DNA from: Pseudomonadales bacterium
GTDB taxonomy: Bacteria > Pseudomonadota > Gammaproteobacteria > Pseudomonadales > Ketobacteraceae
Assembly (NCBI GenBank): GCA_002708905.1
Contig: PAPM01000002.1
Location: 14,398-78,397, forward strand
Length of the DNA stretch: 64,000 nt
Direction: 5' to 3'
Of this stretch, positions 1 through 6,900 are shown piece after piece. Each line of letters begins with the position of its first letter. Within the stretch, counting starts at the first letter, position 1. A program made the translations under genes and the position numbers. A model generated the notes under the pieces. That model did not search any database and was not told the DNA's origin. It saw nothing but the letters and a program-made list of their open reading frames with translations.

Positions 1-336
1 GTTGTCGAAAGCGATCAACTTGAGCCAGCCACAACCGTAATAGGTCACGATGTCTGGATTGGGCAAGGCGCCATTCTGTTGCCTGGTTGTAAACATGTGG
101 GCAACGGCTCTATCATCGGAGCAGGCTCTATTGTCACAAAAGATGTACCTGACTACGCAATAGTCACAGGTAATCCTGCCAAAATCATTCGATATCGTTT
201 CGATGAGGAAAAGATAAAAGACCTGCAAGCCAGCTGCTGGTGGGACAAGCCGTTCTCACAGATCAAGAACCATAACAAAGACTTTTGCGTTTCATTGGAA
301 GATCTGAACGCCAACGACTCGATTCTTCAACGTTAA
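1..336 (+). CDS. CatB/WcaF-family O-acetyltransferase, 5' end missing
   Basis: The frame is open from the first base to the stop at 336, so the start lies outside the window; 111 C-terminal residues are visible. They form left-handed beta-helix hexapeptide repeats (GHDVWIGQGA, VGNGSIIGAGSIV) followed by the family's closing signature, GNPAKIIRYRF then a WWD motif near the C-terminus. Enzymes of this xenobiotic acyltransferase/WcaF type move acetyl or other acyl groups from CoA to a hydroxyl or amine; in a polysaccharide locus the acceptor is usually a sugar. The gene converges on the glycosyltransferase at 365-1561 with 28 bp between them. It is homologous to the C-terminal domain of the NRPS at 3955-9753. 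The substrate cannot be read from the sequence. Confidence 0.85.
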   Translation, partial: VVESDQLEPATTVIGHDVWIGQGAILLPGCKHVGNGSIIGAGSIVTKDVPDYAIVTGNPAKIIRYRFDEEKIKDLQASCWWDKPFSQIKNHNKDFCVSLEDLNANDSILQR

Positions 337-364
337 GCCGATTACGTTCGAGCTTCTCAAGTAA

Positions 365-1561
365 TTACGACTTATACAGACTAAGAAGCTTCTCTACGAG
401 GCGATTCCATGTGAACTCTCTAGCAATCCTGGCCTGAGCTGCCATTCCCATTGCTTTCGTTTTCTCAGGCGAAGCAGCGAGTTCATCAATAGCTTCCGCA
501 ATTAACGATACCATCGCATCTTTTTCCATTATAGGAATTTTCTTACCGCATTGTTCATCAATCATATAGCCCGGACCTCCGCGATCTACGCAAATGGTAG
601 CCAGACCTGCAGCCATCGCTTCGGAAACAGCTAGACCCCATGCTTCTTTCAAACTTGGAAACAGTAGTACATCCGCCGAATAGTACGCTTTCAATACGTC
701 GTCATGAGTTACGAAACCGTGAAAATTTACGACACTATTGAGATTCTTATTATTTACAAACTCACGTAACTCATCTTCCAACGGACCACGTCCGTAAATA
801 TTAAATTCAATGTTGGAGCTGCTCACCTTCGCCAACGCTTCCAACGCCAATCTAATACCTTTACTCTCAATAAGCCGTCCAACAAAAATCAAACGTAGAT
901 TTTCACTTTCGACTCTATCCGGTGCCACTTCCAGCTGCTCTGGGGGCTGTGGTGGTATCACCACTACCCTATCTGCAACCTGTGGAGGAAGAGCATCTTT
1001 AACGTATGGTGCAGATACCAATAGTTTATTGGTCGATGAAAAATGGGCCGACATTAATGGGTCGTAAGTTTGACGAATTCTGTCAATGAATGTAACCAGC
1101 CTGCGTAAGAAGTGGGCCTTACGTGTCGACTGGAAAATGGAGGGCATCTGCAACCCCCCATGTAATGGCCCAACCAGCAGCTTTAGTCCCAATCCGTACA
1201 AAGGCGTTGGATATCTTGGAGAGTGCGGTGCAATATGATGAGCAACGTCAAAAGTTTCCTGAGAAACTAGCTGTTTAGCCAGTTTGTGGGCTCTGAAAAA
1301 AAACTCCACATAATCTGGTTTAATCACACGATCAAACGCACCTGTCCACCGGAATGTGATTTTTGGCTTAACGATGCAAAGTTTAACGTTAGGGTGATCT
1401 TCAAATCCACAGGTAGTGTTGATTCGACTCCCCATTGTAATCAACGTCACATCGACGTACTTAGAAATGTTATTAATCCAGTGCCACGTTAGATGCGCTT
1501 CACCTACATCCTTGTTGTCTACTGCATACGCACACATGAGAACTTTCATTCGCTTCTGCAT
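365..1561 (-). CDS. Glycosyltransferase family 4 (GT-B fold)
   Basis: A 398-residue protein with a GT-B two-domain layout: an N-terminal acceptor domain and, from about residue 225, the nucleotide-sugar domain typical of family 4 (LRLIFVGRLIESKGI, then FPSLKEAWGLAVSEAMAAG, the E-x7-E donor-binding motif). It should transfer a sugar from an NDP-sugar (possibly the dTDP-rhamnose made nearby) to the growing lipid-linked repeat unit at the cytoplasmic face. The first ATG (1561) has a weak AAGGG upstream; a second ATG at 1549 overlaps the stop of the upstream gene as ATGA and may be the real, translationally coupled start. It is the last gene of the minus-strand series. Donor and acceptor are unknown. 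Confidence 0.9.
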   Translation of the reverse strand: MQKRMKVLMCAYAVDNKDVGEAHLTWHWINNISKYVDVTLITMGSRINTTCGFEDHPNVKLCIVKPKITFRWTGAFDRVIKPDYVEFFFRAHKLAKQLVSQETFDVAHHIAPHSPRYPTPLYGLGLKLLVGPLHGGLQMPSIFQSTRKAHFLRRLVTFIDRIRQTYDPLMSAHFSSTNKLLVSAPYVKDALPPQVADRVVVIPPQPPEQLEVAPDRVESENLRLIFVGRLIESKGIRLALEALAKVSSSNIEFNIYGRGPLEDELREFVNNKNLNSVVNFHGFVTHDDVLKAYYSADVLLFPSLKEAWGLAVSEAMAAGLATICVDRGGPGYMIDEQCGKKIPIMEKDAMVSLIAEAIDELAASPEKTKAMGMAAQARIAREFTWNRLVEKLLSLYKS

Positions 1562-2478
1562 CGCAGCAAACCCTTAAGTCCAGATTTATGATTATCTATA
1601 ACAGTCTCATACTTGTTGCTATTTGATAAAAGCGAAAAAACGTAGACAACGGGAAGACGAGAAGCGTAGAACGCAATCATCATCAAATAACCAAAAACAA
1701 ACGATGGTTTATTCCAATGCTTTTTCATGTATCTAATTGTTGATTGGTCTTTAATAAGTGCCCGCTTGCTGCCCAAACGTGCTGCGCTTGCACCACCCAA
1801 GTGGATGATATTAGCATCGGGATAAAACCCAAGCTTCCAGCCAGCTTTTACAAAGCGATAGCACCAATCAACTTCCTCTGAATACATAAAGAAACGCTCA
1901 TCCATGTCACCAACATCAGATAGGGCTTCTCGCTTCACCAGCATGAAACAACCTTTTAGAACCTGGACGTCCCGTTCGTCAGAGTAGTCCCACCATGTCA
2001 TTTCCGCACGACCAAATATCTTGCTTTTGGGGAGTGCTCTATATAGGCCTGTTACAAACAGCAGTGAATTAAAAATAGATGGAAACATTGAGCAATTGGG
2101 CTGCAATGAAAGATCTTTGTTAAGAATTTTGCAGGAAATCACCCCATAGTCTGGATGCTGTTTCGCGTAAGCCAATGTCTTTGATAACGCGTTTTCTAGC
2201 ACAATCGTATCACTATTTAAGAGCAACACATATTCAGAGTCTGCATATTTGAAACCTATATTATTAGCTGCAGCAAACCCAACGTTCTCAGAATTGGCTA
2301 TAAGCTTCACATCTGGAAACTCTCTTTTGATCATTTCAACTGAGCCATCTTCCGAAGCATTGTCAACAACAATAACTTCGTAATTGATCCCTTGAGTTTC
2401 TTTATAAACAGATTCTAAACACTCGCGTGTAACTTCAAGTGTGTTCCAGCTAACGATAACTATTGCTAGATCTTTCAT
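1546..2478 (-). CDS. Glycosyltransferase family 2, rhamnosyltransferase-like
   Basis: A 310-residue GT-A enzyme. The N-terminus (AIVIVSWNTLEVTRECLESV) is the family 2 nucleotide-binding strand, EVIVVDNASEDGS and LLLNSDT (DxD-type) give the metal/donor site, and GCFMLVKREAL with DERFFMYSEEVDWCYR is the acceptor-side motif typical of WbbL/RfbF-like rhamnosyltransferases. A C-terminal hydrophobic stretch (about residues 262-282) may anchor it to the membrane. A dTDP-L-rhamnose operon is present at 18105-21519, so rhamnose is a likely donor, but that is inference. It overlaps the next gene by a few bases and follows the polymerase-like gene after 39 bp, which points to one operon. Confidence 0.9.
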   Translation of the reverse strand: MKDLAIVIVSWNTLEVTRECLESVYKETQGINYEVIVVDNASEDGSVEMIKREFPDVKLIANSENVGFAAANNIGFKYADSEYVLLLNSDTIVLENALSKTLAYAKQHPDYGVISCKILNKDLSLQPNCSMFPSIFNSLLFVTGLYRALPKSKIFGRAEMTWWDYSDERDVQVLKGCFMLVKREALSDVGDMDERFFMYSEEVDWCYRFVKAGWKLGFYPDANIIHLGGASAARLGSKRALIKDQSTIRYMKKHWNKPSFVFGYLMMIAFYASRLPVVYVFSLLSNSNKYETVIDNHKSGLKGLLRCRSE

Positions 2479-2517
2479 GTCGTATTCGCTTAGGTTGGAA
2501 GAATGATTTTAGGTTCT

Positions 2518-3774
2518 CTACGCATTGGTACTTCCCTCCAAATCATATCTTTTTTTTCTGGTTTTAATTGAATTTTCGATTTCTTCTTTAAATGCTGATC
2601 TCAGGATCAATACAATCGCAAACCCTAACCCCAGGTAGAAATTAAAGTAGATGTATGCAGCGTTCCAGTAATGCACTGTCCCCGCCGAAACACAAAGTCC
2701 TGCAAATCCACAAAGCCAACCACGACGAATTGCCGTTAGCTTTTTGTCTTTAACTCTATATTTGAACAAGCCCTTTAGAATAAGGTAAATAGCTATCAAG
2801 TAACTAATAAGTGCAGGGAGGCCATACCTCAGCATAATCACAAGCCAGTAGTTGTCTACGCTAGACCCCATATACTCTGGCCTGACCCAGTCATTGAGAC
2901 CAATACCGAAAAATGGATTATCCGCAACATTCTGAGTTCCAAATATCCATATATAGTATCTGTTATAAGCAGTATGCGCACTGAATACCAAGACGCTAAG
3001 AATTGCCATGAAGCCTGAGCGGTTTGAAAACATCTCGGCAACGATATAGATAAAGAACACTATTGCTGCCAGCAGCATCCACCTTTTCTTGGTTTTAATG
3101 AACCTCTCCCAGCCGATTAATAGCGCCTGTGTCAATATTGATGCAATAGCGCCTGAAGAAAGCGACGTGGCTGTTGCAACTACAGGTAACATTGTCAACC
3201 ACCATCGAGTACAAAAATAGTAGAAGCCGATCACAGAGGAGGACACCACGCCATTCAGAATAGGGTGGTCAAATGTCGCCAGTGCTCTCTGTAAACCCAA
3301 CCGGGGGTCAATGTGTACATGGTGCCCACCAGATATGGCATCGGTAAAAGTTCTAAACCAGTTGAAACCGGTAACGCTTTCAGGAACTGAAATAAGCAAT
3401 AGTGACGCTACCGATATCATCATCACTTTAACCAGCTTTTCCAACTCCCGAACACTTTTAACGTAGGTAAGAACGATGAAAAAAGGTGCGGCCAGTTCGA
3501 TGAAATTTATACCGCCTGTTTCCACCCCTAGCGCAAAATCATGATTAACCCAGAGCGCGAAGAAGGACCATATCCCACAGAATATTATGAAAAATCCAGG
3601 ATTATCCGCCCTGAATCTAAGTTGTTGCGCAAATTTAGGTATGTTCGCAAGAAAAAATACGATAAGGAGGATTCTATAAGGCGTCAACCTCATAAAACCT
3701 AGATTCACTGATATGGACGTAGGCAGATACATTGCGAAATAGAACGCATAGAATAAATAGGGACTAAATCGCAT
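2518..3774 (-). CDS. O-antigen polymerase/ligase-like membrane protein (Wzy/WaaL superfamily)
   Basis: A 418-residue polytopic protein with roughly ten or more hydrophobic segments, starting at once with MRFSPYLFYAFYFAMYLP. A large periplasmic loop between late helices contains NPFFGIGLNDWVRPEYMG, the type of NPxxGxG-xx-W loop motif seen in Wzy polymerases and WaaL ligases. It would polymerise or attach the lipid-linked repeat unit on the periplasmic side. Family membership is judged from topology and this loop, since primary sequence is poorly conserved. It lies among glycosyltransferases, downstream of the NRPS gene with a 180-bp gap. No Wzx flippase or Wza/Wzc exporter is inside the window, so the export route is outside or different. 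Polymerase versus ligase cannot be settled here. Confidence 0.75.
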   Translation of the reverse strand: MRFSPYLFYAFYFAMYLPTSISVNLGFMRLTPYRILLIVFFLANIPKFAQQLRFRADNPGFFIIFCGIWSFFALWVNHDFALGVETGGINFIELAAPFFIVLTYVKSVRELEKLVKVMMISVASLLLISVPESVTGFNWFRTFTDAISGGHHVHIDPRLGLQRALATFDHPILNGVVSSSVIGFYYFCTRWWLTMLPVVATATSLSSGAIASILTQALLIGWERFIKTKKRWMLLAAIVFFIYIVAEMFSNRSGFMAILSVLVFSAHTAYNRYYIWIFGTQNVADNPFFGIGLNDWVRPEYMGSSVDNYWLVIMLRYGLPALISYLIAIYLILKGLFKYRVKDKKLTAIRRGWLCGFAGLCVSAGTVHYWNAAYIYFNFYLGLGFAIVLILRSAFKEEIENSIKTRKKRYDLEGSTNA

Positions 3775-3954
3775 AAAACTTCCAGTTTGGAACTGTCAAG
3801 ATTGGTGGGGTATCTTCAGCAACAGCTCTTTTGCAATCAAAGCAGAATAAAGACCAAGCCATCACAATCCTATAATCAATACACTTTTAACAGTAGTTTT
3901 AACGTTCTATAAATTGTAGCAGTCTTGTTCAACAGAATAAAAACTAAACGGCTT

Positions 3955-6900
3955 TTACCTTATCTGATTCCCTTCAAGTGGTTTCATAAATTCATCCCGC
4001 AGCTTTTGCAAATCTTCTATTGAATAATCCCACCATCGAACTTTCAGCAGTTTTTCAATGGTTTCCTGAGAAAAACGATACCGTATAACCTGCGCCGGGT
4101 AGCCCCCCACAATCGCATAAGGTGGCACATCACCCACCACCACTGCACCGGACGCAATAACCGCTCCGTCACCAATCTTCTTGGTAGGATAAAGTATCTT
4201 GGCGTCCGCACCGATCCATACATCGTTACCGATTTCGACCTGTACCCGATCCAGTTCATAACCCGGCGTGAAGCCAAACTGAGGATGATAGAACATACCG
4301 TGGGTGGAGAGTGTGTTCCTCGGGTGATCTGCATTCTGGATTAACGATGTTCGAAAAACTGAACAATACTTACCGATTTTAGTCGTCCTACGTAGATTTC
4401 GTACATTAAATCCCACGCTTGTGAAATCACCAATTTCAATATTGTAGTGTTTCTTAAACAGCTTCCTTAAGGTAACTGTGAATGTGGAGCCACCTTCCAA
4501 TTTCAGAATTGCTTTTTCTATTAGATTCTTGATCTTTCCTGGGCTTCTGCCATATATCCTTGCGAGGATTTGTTTACACAACCAGGACTCCCTCATGCCA
4601 AAACTGCCTTTGGCGTGCGTAGGCTCAGTCTTCGGCAATGCGGAAAAAACCGCAAGTATGTCATCTACCTTCTTACGCTCTTCGTCACTCAGGACTGAGT
4701 AATCCTGATACGCTGCCTGATCTCCGGCCTGGGTGATGGAAACAATTGCGTTGGAAAGCTTCTCTACCGATTGCAGTTCAAACAATATGGTGGGTGGGAG
4801 CTCAAGATCAAACTGCCGGTTGATTTTGGCTACCAGATGTAACGCCGAGAGGGAATGCCCCCCCATATCAAAGAAGTTCGCTTGCAATGAGGTAACAGGG
4901 GTTTTTAACACATCCTGGAAGAGTTTGAGCAATTGGGTGGTAACCGTATCCTGGGTCAGGTTAGTCGTGGCGGCCGCAGAATTGGTTTGCTCCTGAGGCG
5001 CAGGCAATTTCTTGCGGTCGACTTTTCCATTAGGTGTTAAGGGAAAACTCTCCAATTCAATAAACGCCGATGGAACCATGTAATCCGGCAAGCTGTTGCG
5101 GATATGCTCACGAACTCGATCCACCTCAATTTTGGTGCCTCCGGCGCCTACCATATAGGCCACCAGGCGAACATCACCCGGGCTATCCTCCCGCGCGATG
5201 ACGACATTATGGGCAATGCCCGGGTACTCCGAGATATGGGATTCAATATCACCCAGCTCGATTCGAAAACCCCGGATCTTGACTTGATTATCCATTCGCC
5301 CCAGAAACTCGATGTCTCCATTCGCCCGGCGAATGGCCAAATCACCCGTTCGATACAATCGAGTTCCCGGTTGGAATGGATTGGGTATGAATTTCTCACG
5401 GGTGATATCTTCCCGGTTGAAGTATCCCCGTGCCAGACCATCGCCACCGATTAACAACTCACCGGGAGCCCCAATAGGCTGCAGGGTTTGATGATCGCTG
5501 CAAATATACAGCTGCGTATTGGCAATCGGATGTCCAAGTATCAGTGCATCCTCTTTGCGTTTCACATTGCAAACGGAAGACCATATGGTGGTTTCAGTTG
5601 GCCCGTACAGATTCCAAACATCGCAACCCACGGCAATCAGCTTTTCCGCCAAGTCAATTCCCATGGCTTCACCGCCGCAAAGGGCTTTCATCCCCGGCAC
5701 ACCGGTCCAACCAAATTCCAGCAACATACGCCAGGTCACCGGGGTGGCCTGCAGAATCGTTGCACTGTGTTGGTTAAGGCTTTCCATAAGCAATGTGGGC
5801 GACATTGAGACTTCCCTTCTCTTCATCACCAATTGGGCACCGGTAATCAGGGGGAGGAAAATCTCCAGTGCTGCAATATCAAAACATATGGTGGTAATAG
5901 AATGAAGGATATCGCTCTCGGTGATACCGGGCTCTACCTGCATCGAACAGAGGAAATTCACCAGAGATTGATGCTGCAGCTGCACGCCTTTTGGTTTGCC
6001 GGTTGATCCGGAGGTATAGATTACGTAAGCCAGGTTTTCCGGCTGCACACTGACCGGCGGATTTTCAGAATAAGGTGAGTCAAAGAGTTCGGAATCCGGT
6101 GTAAGCATGACCTGGGTAGCATCACAGGCAGGCAGCTTTTCTGCCACTCCGGGCTGGGTGATCAGTACCATCGCCTGTGAGTCGTCGATCATGTAAACCA
6201 AGCGTTCTGCGGGAAAATCCGGGTCCAGTGGTACATATGCACCGCCGGCTTTCATAATTCCAAGCAGTGCAATCACCAGCTCAGCAGATCGGTTTAAGCA
6301 GACTGCGACCAGTTTTTCCGGCCCCACACCCAGTTCAATCAGGTGTTGGGCAAGCTGATTGGAGCGCACATTGAGTTCTTGGTAGCTCAGTGGGCCGGCT
6401 TCGGATATGAGAGCGGTTGCCTGCGGTTTGCGTTTAACCTGCTGTTGAAACAGCTCATGAGTACACTGTCGGTCAGGATACGACTGTTCGGTGTGATTCC
6501 ATTGTTCGAACACCATATCATGCTCGGTAGCAGACAGCAGTTCCAGATCCCAGGTTGGGCGTTCTGCATTTTCCACTGCACTGGTCAGCAGTTGGATATA
6601 GTTGTCGGCCATCCGGGCAACGGTATCCTGATTAAAAAGATCCGTGCTGTATTCCAGTGTGCCGCTGAGCGCCTCGTCTTCTTCCAGCATCGACAGAGTC
6701 AGATCAAACTTGGAACCACCCGGATGGGCTTCAATCGGAGTCAACGTCAATCCGGGAATGTTCCATTCGGTAAGCTTGGCATTGCGGTGAATAAACAGGT
6801 GCTGGAAATAAGGGGATATTCCGGCTTTGCGTTCCGGGCGCAACTCCTCCACCAAGCGTTCAAACGGCAATTCATCGTGGGACAAGGCGTCCAGGGTGGT

